From Bradyrhizobium sp. CSA112 (lineage in GTDB: Bacteria; Pseudomonadota; Alphaproteobacteria; Rhizobiales; Xanthobacteraceae), in assembly GCF_029051645.1 (NCBI RefSeq), contig NZ_JAACFS010000006.1, positions 186,001-250,000 on the forward strand: a stretch of DNA of 64,000 nt. The letters are read 5' to 3'. The notes beneath the pieces were generated by a model, which did not search any database, was not told the DNA's origin, and saw only the letters and a program-made list of their open reading frames with translations. Made by a program: the position numbers and the translations under genes. This document shows positions 26,116-37,100 of the stretch, one piece after another (position 1 is the first letter of the stretch; the number at the start of each line of letters is the position of its first letter).

Positions 26116-29100
26116 TTACTCGATGAGGATGTATGGCGCCCATATGCGCGGATCGTAAAGTTTGTCGTCCTTGAGATAGGAGAGCTGCACGTCACGTAAT
26201 GCCTTGGCAGGGTCACTGCGTTCCTGGGTCAGCCAGGTTTTGTAAAACTTGATCATGAAGTCGCGCGCCTCGCCGTCGTTGAGTGGCCACAGCGTCACGA
26301 GCACTTTGCGGGCACCCGCGGTCCGCAGCGCCCGCACCAAGCCATAGACCCCCTCCGAATAGTCGAGGCTACCCTGGGCCGTACCGCAGGCCGAGAGTAC
26401 CACCAGCTCGCTACCTTCGAGATTGAGCCCCTGCGCTTCGAGTGCGAACAGAATCCCATCCGCGCTCTTGGCCGCGAGCCCGCGGTTGGCGTCCGCGAGC
26501 GCGATACCTGATTGCAGCATCGGGTCGCGCGTCTCATTTGCGAGATAGAAGCCATGGGTGGCGAGGTGCAGCACCCGGGGGGGTGGCGTCATCGCCATTA
26601 GCCGCAACTTGCTGGCCCCCATGCCGGACCAGAGTTCGGCCGGTTCGTCCTTGCGCAGCCGCTGATACCACTCCTTGACCCCCATCGCCTCCTCGCTGCT
26701 GGCAGCGAGTTGCGCGAAGCCGTCGCGGAAACTTCCGGCGGCGCGGGTGACCGCGTCCGAATTGACTGCGGTGTAGACAACACTGCTCGGATTCTTTGCT
26801 TCGGCAGGGGCGGCGCCGAAGTCGATGCCGCCGAGTGCAACCAGCCCGCGCGCCTGCTTGTCTGGATCGGCGCGCAGCAGGTCTCGGCCGCTCTGCAGCA
26901 ACCGCAATTCCTGCCGCTCCCCCCAGTAGCGACCATCGGCCAGCCTGAGCTGCGCAAACGGTACGAGATTCAGGATCCCATCGGGGGCGACATAAACAGT
27001 AGAGGCTGAAGCAAGTTGTTGCTCGAACGGCGCGAAGAGCTGCCGGTACAATGTCGCCGCGGCTTCATCAGTCAGCGCCGTCGTCGGGTGAGGCATATCA
27101 GATATCGGACCGAGATCGGCCAACACCGGATCGTCGGAGCCGGCCAGCAGCATCGCTGCGAACCGCGGTGCGTCTGGCTTCCCAGTGCGGAAGTCAACCG
27201 GCCGAAATTGGCGAAACTCGATTAGCACGGCGCGAGGCGGAACCGCCGCGCGCACATCTTCGAGATTCGCTGTCAGGACACGCAGATGGTCCTTGTAAAG
27301 GCGACTGAACTCGCCGAGCTCGCGTTGCTTTGCGTCCAGCGCCTGCAGCGCCTTATCGAACACGCCAGGCTCGGCCTGCGCCGCAGTGACAAGCGCGGCG
27401 CGCAGCTTGCCAACCTCCCCCGCCAGCGTCCGCACCCGCGGGTCCTGCGAGCCGCGAGTTATACGGGCCAAATACGATTCTTCCTCGCTCTGCAGGAGCT
27501 TGAAGCGCAATATCACGTTGCCGGCGACCCGGCGAGCTTCGCTACTGTTCTCTGCAATCGCCAGGTTCAGCACCGCGTCCTGAAAGGGCGCTTGCGAGGA
27601 GACGAGACGACGGCGGACGGCGTCGGTCTCGGTGCTGTAGAGTTCCTGTCCGATCCAGCCGAGTAGATGGGGCTCCATCTGCTGCAACTTCTTCACAGCC
27701 TCCTCTCTTCGGCCCTGATTGACCAGAAGGAACGCTGAACTGAGCTGGATCCTGAGCGTACCCGGATGGCGTGGCCCGAGCACCTCGAGGCTCGTCTGAA
27801 GCGCTTCCAGAAAAAGCTCGTCCGCCTCCGCGTAGCGAGCCTCGGCTTGGTAGAGATCAGCCAGTGCCTTGAGGTTGTTCAGGGTATTGGGATGGCGCGG
27901 CCCCTGCACCTCACGACTTACCTGCAGCGTTTCGAGAAAGAGCGGCTCCGCCTCGCTGTAGCGGCGCTGGTCCTTGTAGAGCAGAGCAAGGTTGTGGAGA
28001 TCGACCAAGGTGGCCACATGGCGGCGACCGAGCGTCTCGCGGCTCGCCTGCAGCGCTTCCAGAAAGAGCGGCTCCGCCTCGCCGTAGCGGTGCTGGTCTT
28101 GGTAAAGAGATGCTAGGGTTCTCAGGCTGAGTACCGTGCTAAGGTGACGCGGTCCGAACGCCTCGCGGCTCGCCTGCAGCGCCTTACCGTAGAGCTGTTC
28201 CGCCTCGCTGTAGCGCCCCTGATCTATATGAAGTTCAGCAAGGCGGTTTAGGCTGAGCAGCGTGTTAAGGTGACGGGGCCCGAACGCGTCGCGGCTCGCC
28301 TGCAGCGCCTCCCGGTAGTGCGGTTCCGCCTCACCATAACGGCCTTCCGATTGTAAAACAAAACCGAGACCAATCCGGGCTGTCACCGTCTGTTGATGGC
28401 GAGGCCCGAGCGTCTCGCTGCTTACCTGCAGCGCCTCCCGAAAGAGCGGCGCCGCTTCGGGGGTGCGACCCAGGGTTTGGTAAAGCATAGCCAGGCGCCC
28501 GAGGCTGCTCAGCGTGTCTGGATGACGGGCACCGAGGACGTTGCGGCGTTCCTGCAGTACTGCCTGATAGAGCGGTTCAGCTTCCTTAATGCGGCTCGCG
28601 TATACGTAGAAATCAGCCATGTGATCGAGGGCGGACAGCGTATTCGCGTTGTGAGGCCCCAGCGTCTCGCGGTTGGCTTGGAGCACCTCTTGGTAAAGTG
28701 ATTCCGCTTGCTCCCAGTGACCCCAGTATTGGTACACATGCGCGAGGGCGTCGATGTAATTCAGCGTCTGTGGATGGCGCGGGCCCAGCGTCTCGCGGCT
28801 CGCCTGCAACGCTTCCAGGTAGAACGGCTCCGCCTGCTCGTAGCGACCGTGATCCCGGTAAAATGAGGCTAAAGCATTAAGGCTGCCTAGGGTGTCCTGA
28901 TGACGGGCGCCGAGCATCTCGCGCCTCGTCTTCAGCGCCTCCCGGTAGAGAGGTTCCGCCTCGTCATAGCGGCTCAAGGATCGGTAGACCTGAGCGAGGC
29001 CGTCAATGCTGATCAGCGTCTGTGGATGGCGCTGGCCCAGCGTCTCCCGGCCGGTCTGCAACGCTTCCTTGAAGAGCGGTTCCGCCTCGCTGTAGTGGCT

Positions 29101-29535
29101 CCAGGCTTGGTAGACCTGAGCGAGGCCAACAATGCTGATCAGCGTCTGTGGATGGCGTGGCCCCAGCTTCTTGCGGCGGGCCTGCATCGCTTCCTGGAAG
29201 TGCGATGCTGCTTCCCGGAAGAGCGGCTCCGCTTCATCGGAGCGCCCGCCTAGTTGGTAAAGTTGCGCTAGAGAGACGAGGATGGCCAAAGTCCGCGGAT
29301 CTCGATTGCCGAATACCTTGCGCGCCAGTCGCAGCGCTTGCTGAGCCGGCAGGAGGCCCCTGCCGGAGTCGCCTGCCTTAACGGCCTCCCCCACTTCTGT
29401 AACTAGCAACTGCAATTGCTGTGAGGGATTGTCTTTCGGCGACCGCGCGCTGGCAAATGATGCCACGAATATCGCGAACGCGACCACCGCGATCGCCAGG
29501 CGGGAAACTGCAACTCTCCGCATTTGACGCGCCAT
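26116..29535 (-). CDS. Exported TPR-CHAT protein 1 (caspase-like peptidase)
   Basis: A 1139-residue protein. An N-terminal signal peptide (RLAIAVVAFAIFVASFASA) is followed by 13 consecutive 42-residue TPR_12-type units (about residues 60-610, each with a GPRHPxTL start and a GRYxEAEPL core), a linker helix region, and a C-terminal CHAT domain with the catalytic pair His994 (RVLHLATHGFYL) and Cys1050 (LVVLSACGTAQGSLDYSEG). CHAT domains are caspase-clan (C80-like) proteases; TPRs usually bind the activating partner. GAGGAG precedes the ATG. A signal peptide implies action outside the cytoplasm. Substrate unknown. Paralogous to the protein at 34122-37331. Confidence 0.9.
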   Translation of the reverse strand: MARQMRRVAVSRLAIAVVAFAIFVASFASARSPKDNPSQQLQLLVTEVGEAVKAGDSGRGLLPAQQALRLARKVFGNRDPRTLAILVSLAQLYQLGGRSDEAEPLFREAASHFQEAMQARRKKLGPRHPQTLISIVGLAQVYQAWSHYSEAEPLFKEALQTGRETLGQRHPQTLISIDGLAQVYRSLSRYDEAEPLYREALKTRREMLGARHQDTLGSLNALASFYRDHGRYEQAEPFYLEALQASRETLGPRHPQTLNYIDALAHVYQYWGHWEQAESLYQEVLQANRETLGPHNANTLSALDHMADFYVYASRIKEAEPLYQAVLQERRNVLGARHPDTLSSLGRLAMLYQTLGRTPEAAPLFREALQVSSETLGPRHQQTVTARIGLGFVLQSEGRYGEAEPHYREALQASRDAFGPRHLNTLLSLNRLAELHIDQGRYSEAEQLYGKALQASREAFGPRHLSTVLSLRTLASLYQDQHRYGEAEPLFLEALQASRETLGRRHVATLVDLHNLALLYKDQRRYSEAEPLFLETLQVSREVQGPRHPNTLNNLKALADLYQAEARYAEADELFLEALQTSLEVLGPRHPGTLRIQLSSAFLLVNQGRREEAVKKLQQMEPHLLGWIGQELYSTETDAVRRRLVSSQAPFQDAVLNLAIAENSSEARRVAGNVILRFKLLQSEEESYLARITRGSQDPRVRTLAGEVGKLRAALVTAAQAEPGVFDKALQALDAKQRELGEFSRLYKDHLRVLTANLEDVRAAVPPRAVLIEFRQFRPVDFRTGKPDAPRFAAMLLAGSDDPVLADLGPISDMPHPTTALTDEAAATLYRQLFAPFEQQLASASTVYVAPDGILNLVPFAQLRLADGRYWGERQELRLLQSGRDLLRADPDKQARGLVALGGIDFGAAPAEAKNPSSVVYTAVNSDAVTRAAGSFRDGFAQLAASSEEAMGVKEWYQRLRKDEPAELWSGMGASKLRLMAMTPPPRVLHLATHGFYLANETRDPMLQSGIALADANRGLAAKSADGILFALEAQGLNLEGSELVVLSACGTAQGSLDYSEGVYGLVRALRTAGARKVLVTLWPLNDGEARDFMIKFYKTWLTQERSDPAKALRDVQLSYLKDDKLYDPRIWAPYILIE

Positions 29536-30351
29536 CGCTCGCTCCTCTTCTGATGTGCGCTTACTGACAGCTCGTGTAGTCGGGCATCACCCGGACCAGT
29601 TCGATCTGATGCCAAGGAGCTACGGGAAAGTCGGCGGCCGTGGCTCTCTTGAAACAATCGGTTCTGATTGTGCTGCCACCTGGCGACGGCAGCCGGCCGC
29701 CAGATCAGCGGATGCGGGATCCAAACGGTTGAAGTGATCGGATCGTGGATGGTTGCCGGTTTGCGCGGCTTCCAGCAGCGCGCGGTGGCCGCGGCGATAA
29801 TGATGGGATAGTCGCGTTCGAAGCGCACTGCCTTTACGGCGACCACCCCGCCGAGGTGTGCGAACAAAACTCGCCGTCGCATCGAAAGTCGGATCGTCAT
29901 CTCCTGCTCCATATGGGCCGGACGACGCTTCGGACAATGACAGAGGGGGATACTAGCACGTGTCGCGTTGGCCTGCGTGAACCGGATCACAATCAGAATG
30001 GGATTTCGATCTGCCGCGCTTGGGCGCGTGCAAGAGGAAGGTGTAGGTGGCGTAGCAGTCGATGTGCGTGCTCTGGACTGCTGGAGCCACTCCGGACGCT
30101 GACCACATCGTCGCCGATAAGGACGAGTGGTTTGGCCAACGGTGGAGGCCCACGGCATCCTCTTACCAAAGATCGATCATGCTGCCCTTGACACCCATCT
30201 GATCGGCATCGATGCCGACTTTCGGCTCCAGATCCGAGCGGCTGCTCGGGCAAAACGATGGTCCGATAATAGAACCATCAAGCGCTCCATGGCGCCATCT
30301 TACGTTTGCCAAATCGCACCAAGAGCTGCCCAAATCAACGGCTTGGTTGCC
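29536..30351. other. Upstream region of TPR-CHAT 1, homologous to that of TPR-CHAT 2
   Basis: From about 29540 to 30060 this DNA resembles 37340-37850 upstream of the second TPR-CHAT gene, including the GAGGAGCGAGCG ribosome-binding region. A reading frame starting with MEQEMT at 29912 (minus) exists in both copies, and a second frame starting GAGDDDPTFD is open in both as well. In copy 1 the first frame runs on into the CHAT gene. I cannot decide from two copies whether either is translated. No other gene is supported between 30060 and 30351. Confidence 0.4.
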
Positions 30352-32007
30352 TCAGTTACAGCGTTCGTCGCCTGGCTCGACCAGGCCGCCCGTGCCGTTC
30401 TCCGGCATATGCCATCTCCAAGTTTTTGATTCCGGGACGCCCGATCGATAGGTCACAAGCACAGCTGAGTAGCATGGCGGCAGGTCTTCCAGTTTGATCG
30501 CACGCAACGCCTCACTCGCCTGGAGATGTTTTTCGCGAACGCGGGCGAGGAAGCCGTCCTCATCAATGGTGCGTTGGAACGCGCCGGTATTGTGCACCAT
30601 TACCTCTCTACCCTGCTCAATCGTCACCGGCCAGCCGACTTCTAGCGCGTGGGTGTGCCCATGAACGAAGATGCGTATTCGCTCGTCAGTGCGTAGGTGC
30701 CCGGCCACATGGTCCCGCATGACGTGCCGCCGCGGCACTAGGTTTTTCTCTATCGCGAAGCCCGCCGCCCCGACGCTACACTTCTGTGAGCTGTCTCGCA
30801 GAGCCAATAGATCGCAAAGCGCACGTACGTCGCCGTCAGACAGCCTTGTCTTGTCACGGGCGAGCGCAGTCAGCTCATTCCTTAGCGCCTGTGAAGATGT
30901 ATCGCCTCCCGCAAGCTCTGCGCGCAATGGATCGTCCGCACGAAGGGCCTCTAGGAAAAGCTTGTAGCCGATTTCTTCACGAGCCATCGCAAGATTCCAT
31001 TGCTCGCGGTCGGTGCTGGCCATGCTGGGATCGCCGCCAAGCGCCCCAATTTCTTGCGCAACTGAGGTCTCAAATAAGTTGAAGGCGATGAACCGTGCAA
31101 AATCATACGTCGACATGAGATAGCCGCGAGCCGCGATCCGATATTTCGCGCCGACGGTTTCCGAGGCCATATTGTCGATGATCTCGTATTCGTCCTCCTC
31201 CGAATTGAACAAGCGTTGGACGAAGCGTTCGCCCCACGGCCGCACGAGATAGGTGTTACCATGGCTCTCGTAGGTGATGCGGGGCCAATCAAGATATCGG
31301 TTCACGTCGCTACCGATTTGATGGCCGTGCTCGGCAACAACCTTTCCGTCCGGCGATTTCCACACGCCTGTTGTCACCAGATTGATACGGCCGCTGCCGG
31401 TATCCAACGCAACGGCCACCGACCTCCAGACAGCCGGAAGCAGCAGCGCCGAATCGTGATTACCTGGAATTATGTGAATTCGGTTCTCGCCACGCTTCGA
31501 AAAGTCGCGTAGGCGCGCGAAGTCGTCGTCGTGAGCCGCGACCACGGTCTCAACAATGCGTACCATCTCGGGAATGGTGCAACCTGTATCGGCGTTTATA
31601 CCATCGCACGCGATGTCTGCCGGTGGCTGCCACAATTCAAGGAAATCTCCAACAATCACGAGGTCGACTTGATTGGCACTTCGTCTGCCAAGCTCTTCGA
31701 GAAATCCAGCCAGTGCGCTTGTCCAGCGGAAGTCCTCCTTCGGGGACCATCTCCCGTTTGCTTGCCGACCAAGACCGAAATGAAGATCGCTGATGAAGGC
31801 CAGGAGTCGTTGCTGCGGTGAGCCCGGTGGCGACGCGAACGGCGTTGTCGACGCATCAGCCCTTGGATCAGGCATGGTGCGTTCCTGCGCGGACGCGCGT
31901 TCGCCCGCCGAGAGCGATGCGCATGCGGCAATGATAGCGATCATCTCCATTGCCTTACGCCCCAACGAGCTGGCTCGCATTCCAAGTTTGCTTTTCATGG
32001 GGGACAC
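30352..32007 (-). CDS. Exported calcineurin-like metallophosphoesterase
   Basis: A 551-residue protein with all blocks of the calcineurin-like phosphoesterase fold: SDLHFG (73-78), GDFLELW (120-126), GNHD (182-185), EHGHQ (226-230) and VHGHTH (448-453). The layout recalls UDP-2,3-diacylglucosamine pyrophosphatases and related metallo-hydrolases, but an insert of about 200 residues separates the last two blocks. A signal peptide-like segment (MIAIIAACASLSAGERASA) suggests export. The start overlaps the end of the CHAT-like gene upstream by 13 bases, so the two are coupled. An internal ATG (MRASSLGRKA) could be the real start. Substrate not known. Confidence 0.85.
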   Translation of the reverse strand: MSPMKSKLGMRASSLGRKAMEMIAIIAACASLSAGERASAQERTMPDPRADASTTPFASPPGSPQQRLLAFISDLHFGLGRQANGRWSPKEDFRWTSALAGFLEELGRRSANQVDLVIVGDFLELWQPPADIACDGINADTGCTIPEMVRIVETVVAAHDDDFARLRDFSKRGENRIHIIPGNHDSALLLPAVWRSVAVALDTGSGRINLVTTGVWKSPDGKVVAEHGHQIGSDVNRYLDWPRITYESHGNTYLVRPWGERFVQRLFNSEEDEYEIIDNMASETVGAKYRIAARGYLMSTYDFARFIAFNLFETSVAQEIGALGGDPSMASTDREQWNLAMAREEIGYKLFLEALRADDPLRAELAGGDTSSQALRNELTALARDKTRLSDGDVRALCDLLALRDSSQKCSVGAAGFAIEKNLVPRRHVMRDHVAGHLRTDERIRIFVHGHTHALEVGWPVTIEQGREVMVHNTGAFQRTIDEDGFLARVREKHLQASEALRAIKLEDLPPCYSAVLVTYRSGVPESKTWRWHMPENGTGGLVEPGDERCN

Positions 32008-34115
32008 AGCCTCAGATAGGCATCACCAACGAGGACGAATTCTAAAGCCATATCCTCCAGATATTGCTCGCGGGGTCGGTCGGCAAAGTGTTGGGCGGTG
32101 GCAGCGGTCGCTTCACCGAAAATCTGCGCCAGCGTCGGCGTGGTGCCGTTTCGACGGTGTGCTCTTACGATGTTGGTAAATTCCAGTGCGAGCCGCGCAC
32201 CATAGTCCAAGCGAACCTTGAAAGGCGATACAACCATTGCATCAATGCCGCTGCTGGTAAGCTTGTTCAAAATCGCCATATCGCTGGATGGGCTGCCGGT
32301 CGCGCAGGATGCCAGCAGTGCGATACTGCCGCGTGGATATTTCCGCCGCAATTCCCCGGCCAAAATACGCTCTTCGGCGGTTTCGATATAGATCCCCTGG
32401 CCATCATGATGTGCCAGCAATACGAGACCTTCCCCGGCAGTGTCGGGAGTGCTAGCGCTCGTCGACAAATAGTCTCGCAAATTACTGTTTTTGGTCAACC
32501 AAGCCTCGCCAGTTGCGGGTTGGGCGGCGTTTAGTTTGGCCAAATCCGCATATAACCGGGCGTCCATGAGATCCTTCGTATAGCGCGAGACGCCGAAAGA
32601 CCACGTCCCAATGCACCGCCCTGCGCGATAACGTTCCTCAGGCAGCGGCTGCAAAACCGTAATCGGCTTCGGCAACCCCTGCGTATTGCCCGCTCCCGCA
32701 ATTAGGCTGAGCGGGATGTAGAGCTTTTGATTCTTGGATCCGACTAGCCTCGCCATTACCACAGGAGGGGCATCCGCCTGAGAAAGTGCCTTCAGTGCGG
32801 CCTTGGCTCCGTCGGCCATTTCTTCGCCGCCAGGCTCAGCGCCGAAAATCTTTACTGCAAGCTCGTTGGCGACTTGCGCATAGGCAGCGGTGCGGCCCTT
32901 GTCAGCGGCCTTCCATGCCAGATCGATCTGAAATGGTAACCCGTTTGGCTCGCCCACGTAGTCGCTGAGCCAATGACCGAGTCGCCACGAATACACACCA
33001 CGCTCGGCATCCGGTCGACCCGCCTGCGGCGCGGAATATTGTGTCTTGTCGATGAAGATTACGAAGCTCTGCTTCTGTCCTTCTGATAGCTGGCTTTCGA
33101 ATACATGGAGCGCGGCTTGAATTGGGCGCTTCTCGTCGCTGCCAGGACCGGCTCCGAAGGCAGGATCAAGTAATGTCGCGAATCCTCCTTTCAGTGCCTC
33201 CTCTCCGCCAATTGTGCAATTGGGCTCAGTCGACCCGTCTGCTATGGGAACGGTTTGGACGAGATGATCGATCGGGTTGTTGCGGATGTCCCAAATGGTG
33301 AAGGCAATAACCGCGCAGCCGGCTGTCGTGGCATCCTTCAAGCGGACCTGGAATGTCACGTGTCCTGCGGCGACTTCGTTCGAAAAGTCCGCGACCTGCA
33401 TCTTCCCGCTTCGAAAGTTGGCAATCAGTTGGTGCTCTACCTTGGCGCTACGGTTTTGTGACCTAATCAACTTTCGACGATTGATCTGCATCGATTTCTC
33501 TCGTGGCTCGTCGATCAAAATTTGCGAGGTCACTGTCACTGGCCGTATTATCAGCTCGACAGGTTCTTGCGGCGCGCTTTCGAGATATCGTTGAACTGCT
33601 GGTGAGATCTCGGTGCCCGCGGCATTCGTCGCCCGAATCTGACTGTAGTTGTAAGCCGAGAGATCCAGAACCAGCGTGTAAGAAGCATTTGACTTGGCAT
33701 TGAGCTTGGCGTCCTTCTCGGTGCCGCGAGTGAAAAAGGTATTCCAGTAAACCCCCTGGACCGCCCGCGCCGCGAATAAAGGTGACGCCGAGGGAGTGGG
33801 GATCAACGGCGGCACTTCTCCTCGCGGTACATCCGAATTGCTTTGGCGAGCACGTTGGCACGGCCGACATCTCTCGGCACCAGCTTCCATGCGTGTCCAA
33901 TCCGAATACATGACTTGCACCGATCGCTTGCCTGTGTCTGGATCGGTACATAGCGCGGTCGAATAGAAGTCGGTTGGCGCTTTGAAAGCCTCGCAGCCGC
34001 GCAAGATCGCGCCGCTACTGGAATGGATCGCGCAGAAGCACTCATCAGCGCGAGCCGCATGACAAACAATCCCGACAATTCCGAGGATCATCATTACCGC
34101 TGCTGCTCTCGACAT
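31995..34115 (-). CDS. Exported protein with a C-terminal CHAT-like domain
   Basis: A 706-residue protein. The signal peptide MSRAAAVMMILGIVGIVCHA ends ARA and is followed by a cysteine-containing segment (DECFCAIHSS, GCEAF, ERCRPCQ), a central beta-rich region without a known domain, and a C-terminal part (about residues 540-700) that fits a divergent CHAT/caspase fold: LVLLAHHDGQGIYIE with His569/His570 and SIALLASCATGSPSSDM with Cys604, then IDAMVVSPFKVRLDYG. The H..C spacing of about 35 residues is shorter than in the TPR-CHAT proteins. It begins 6 bases after TPR-CHAT 2 and overlaps the phosphoesterase gene. Confidence 0.75.
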   Translation of the reverse strand: MSRAAAVMMILGIVGIVCHAARADECFCAIHSSSGAILRGCEAFKAPTDFYSTALCTDPDTGKRSVQVMYSDWTRMEAGAERCRPCQRARQSNSDVPRGEVPPLIPTPSASPLFAARAVQGVYWNTFFTRGTEKDAKLNAKSNASYTLVLDLSAYNYSQIRATNAAGTEISPAVQRYLESAPQEPVELIIRPVTVTSQILIDEPREKSMQINRRKLIRSQNRSAKVEHQLIANFRSGKMQVADFSNEVAAGHVTFQVRLKDATTAGCAVIAFTIWDIRNNPIDHLVQTVPIADGSTEPNCTIGGEEALKGGFATLLDPAFGAGPGSDEKRPIQAALHVFESQLSEGQKQSFVIFIDKTQYSAPQAGRPDAERGVYSWRLGHWLSDYVGEPNGLPFQIDLAWKAADKGRTAAYAQVANELAVKIFGAEPGGEEMADGAKAALKALSQADAPPVVMARLVGSKNQKLYIPLSLIAGAGNTQGLPKPITVLQPLPEERYRAGRCIGTWSFGVSRYTKDLMDARLYADLAKLNAAQPATGEAWLTKNSNLRDYLSTSASTPDTAGEGLVLLAHHDGQGIYIETAEERILAGELRRKYPRGSIALLASCATGSPSSDMAILNKLTSSGIDAMVVSPFKVRLDYGARLALEFTNIVRAHRRNGTTPTLAQIFGEATAATAQHFADRPREQYLEDMALEFVLVGDAYLRLCPP

Positions 34116-34121
34116 GTCCCC

Positions 34122-37100
34122 TCACTCGATGAGGATGTATGGCGCCCAGATGCGAGGATCTTTGAGTTTGTCGTCCTTGAGATAGGCAAGCTGGATGTCA
34201 CGTAGCGCCTTGGCGGGATCGCTGCGCGACTGGCTTAGCCAAGTCTTATAAAACTTACTCATGAAGTCGCGCGCCTCGCCGTCATTGAGCGGCCACAGGG
34301 TCACCAGCACGTTGCGGGCCCCAGCAGTCCGCAGCGCCCGCACTAGCCCGTAGACCCCCTCCGAATAGTCGAGGCTGCCCCGGGCCGTATCGCAGGCCGA
34401 GAGCACCACAAGTTCGCTACCATCGAGATTGAGCCCCTGCGCTTCGAGCGCGAACAGGATGCCGTCCGCTGCGTTGCCTTCCAACTCGCGGTTGGCCCCG
34501 GCGAGCGCGATACCTGATAGGAGCATGGGCTCACGCACCGCGTTCGGGCGGGTGATCCCCGCCAGTGCGATACCCGACGGAAGCATCTGCTCGTGCTCAT
34601 TCGGGAGATAGAAGCCGTGGGTCGCCAAATGCAGGACCCGCGGCGGTGATTCGAGCGCCATCAGTCGGGCCTTGCTAGCGTCCGCGCCCAACCAAGCGTC
34701 CGCCGGCTCGTCCTTGCGCCCCAACTGATACCACTCCTTGACTTCGACCGCCTCCTCACCGCTGGCTGGAAGCTTTTTGAAGTCACGAAGCGTTCTCGCC
34801 GCACGGGTGAGCGCATCCTTGCGGTCTGCGACAAGGACGCTGTCAGGCTTTCCTACTTCCAGTGTACCGAAATCGATGCCACCAAGCGCTAATAAACCGC
34901 GCGCAGGCTTATCGGGATCGAGGCGTAGCAGATCGCGCCCGCTCTGCAGCAGGCGCAGCTGCTGCCGCTCCGCCCAGTAACGGCCATCGGCAAGCTTAAG
35001 CCGCGCGAACGGGATAAGATTTAGGAACCCGTCGGGCGCAATATAGACGGACGTTGCGCCGGCGACCTTATCCTCGAACCGGGCGAACAGCTTTTGGTAC
35101 AGCGCCGCTGCCGCCTCGTCAGTGAGTCCTGCCGGCGGCTGACCAAGCTCCGAGACTGGGCCAAGATCGGCTACCACCGGCTCATCGGAGCCGGCCAGCA
35201 ACACTGCCGCGAAGTGCGGCTCCTCATCCAACCTCCCTGTTCGAAAATCAACCAGCTGGAATTGGCGGAACTCCACCAGCACCGCGCCGATTGGCAGAGC
35301 CGTTCGCAGATCATCGAAACTGGCGGTCAAGACGCGCAGATGGTCCTTGTAGTCACGACTGACCTCGCCGAGCGCCCGTTGCTTGGTCTCCCATGCCTGC
35401 AGCGCCTCGTCGTACGTGCCGGAGGTGCCTTGCGCCGCGCCCGACAGTGCGCTTCGCCACGCACCCACCAGCGACAAGCGCAGCCTGCCGACCTCGTCCG
35501 CAAGCGCCCGCACCCGCGGATCTGCCGACCGCCGGGCCAGCCGCGCTAGATAGGCTTCCTCCTCCCCCTGAAGAAGTTTGAAGCGCAACATCACGCTGCC
35601 GCCAAGCCGGCGCGCATCGCTACTGCCATGCCCCGTCGCCAGGGACAATACGACGTTCTGGAAGTTGGCACGCGAAGACACGAGCTGGCGGCGCACGGCG
35701 CCGGCCTCGGTGCTGTTGACTTCCTGGCCGATCCAGTCGAGCAGATGCGGCTCCATCTCCTGCAGCATTCGTGCCGCTTCGCCTAAACGGCCCGAGTTAA
35801 CCAGAGGGGTCGTCATATTGAGCTGTACCAGCAAAGTATTTGGATGGCGCGGCCCAAGCGCCTCACGGGCGGCCTCTAGCACTTCCTGATAAAGCGACAC
35901 TGCGTCGCCGTGGCGGCCCAGAGAGGTGTAGAGAGCGGCCAGATTGTTGACGCTGGTTAGTGTGTCCGGGTGGTGGAGCCCTAGCACCTCGCGCCTTTCC
36001 TGCAGTACCTCCTGATACAGCGGTTCCGCCTCGGTGTAGCGGCTTTGGAAATAATAGAGAGAGGCCAAGTTGTTGCGCCTCATTAGCGTGTTTGGATGGC
36101 GAGGCCCGAGCGCCTCGCGACTTGCTTCCAGTAGCTCCCGATATCCCTCGTGCGCCTTGTCGTAGTAGCCGTTCTCCTGGTAGAGCCACGCCAGGTTATG
36201 GAGGATGAGGAGAGTGTTTGGATGGTGGGGTCCAAGCGCCTCGCGGGAAGTCCTTAGTACTTCCTGATACAGCGGTTCCGCTTCGTCGTAGCGGCCCTGA
36301 TCGCCGTAGAGAGCAGCCAGGTTACTGAGGCTGAGCAGGGTGTCCGGATGGCGAGGCCCAAGCACCTCGCGCCTACCGTGCAGCGCGTCCTGCAACAGCC
36401 GTTCCGCCTCGCCATAGCGACCCCGGGCCTGGTAGAGACCGGCCAGGTTGTCCTGGCTGACCAGGGTCTGTGGATGGCGCAGGCCAAGCACCTCGCGCCT
36501 CTCCTCCAGCGCCTCCTGAAACAGCTGTTCCGCTTCGCCGTAGCGGCCCTGATCGAGGTAGAGCATGGCCAGGTTGTTGAGGCTGAGGAGGGTATCAGGA
36601 TGGCGAGGCCCGAGCACCTCGCGCCTCCCCTGCAGTGCTTCCTCAAACAGTGGTTTCGCTTCGCCGTAGCGTCCCCGAGCTTGGTAGAGGCCGGCCAGAT
36701 TGTTTAAGCCGTTAAGGGTGTCCGGATGGCGGGGGCCAAGCGCCTCGCGCCTCTGCTGCAGCGCTTCTTGAAGCAGCGGTTCCGCCTCGCCGTAGCGTCC
36801 CTGAGTCTTGTAGAGAGAGGCCAGACTGTTGAGGCTGTTCAGAGTGCTCGGATGGCGGGACCCGAGCACCTCGCGCCTTCCCTGCAGCGCTTCCCGATAT
36901 TGCGATTCCGCCGCGTCGTAGCGGCCCTGATTCTCGTAGAGGTTGGCGAAATTGTGGAAGCTGGCGAGGGTATCTGGATGGCGAGGCCCAAGTACCTCGC
37001 GCCTCTTCTCCAGCGCTTCCTGAAACAGCGGCTCCGCTTTATCGTAGCGGCCCTGAAGATTGTAGAGCATTGCCGCGCTGTTGAGGCTGTTCAGGGTCCG

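Noticed and set aside
29403..30158. 251-codon minus-strand ORF overlapping the start of TPR-CHAT 1
   Set aside because: Only the part after MEQEMT has a counterpart at the second locus, and the C-terminal part overlaps the signal-peptide region of the CHAT gene in another frame. Kept only as a conserved upstream region.
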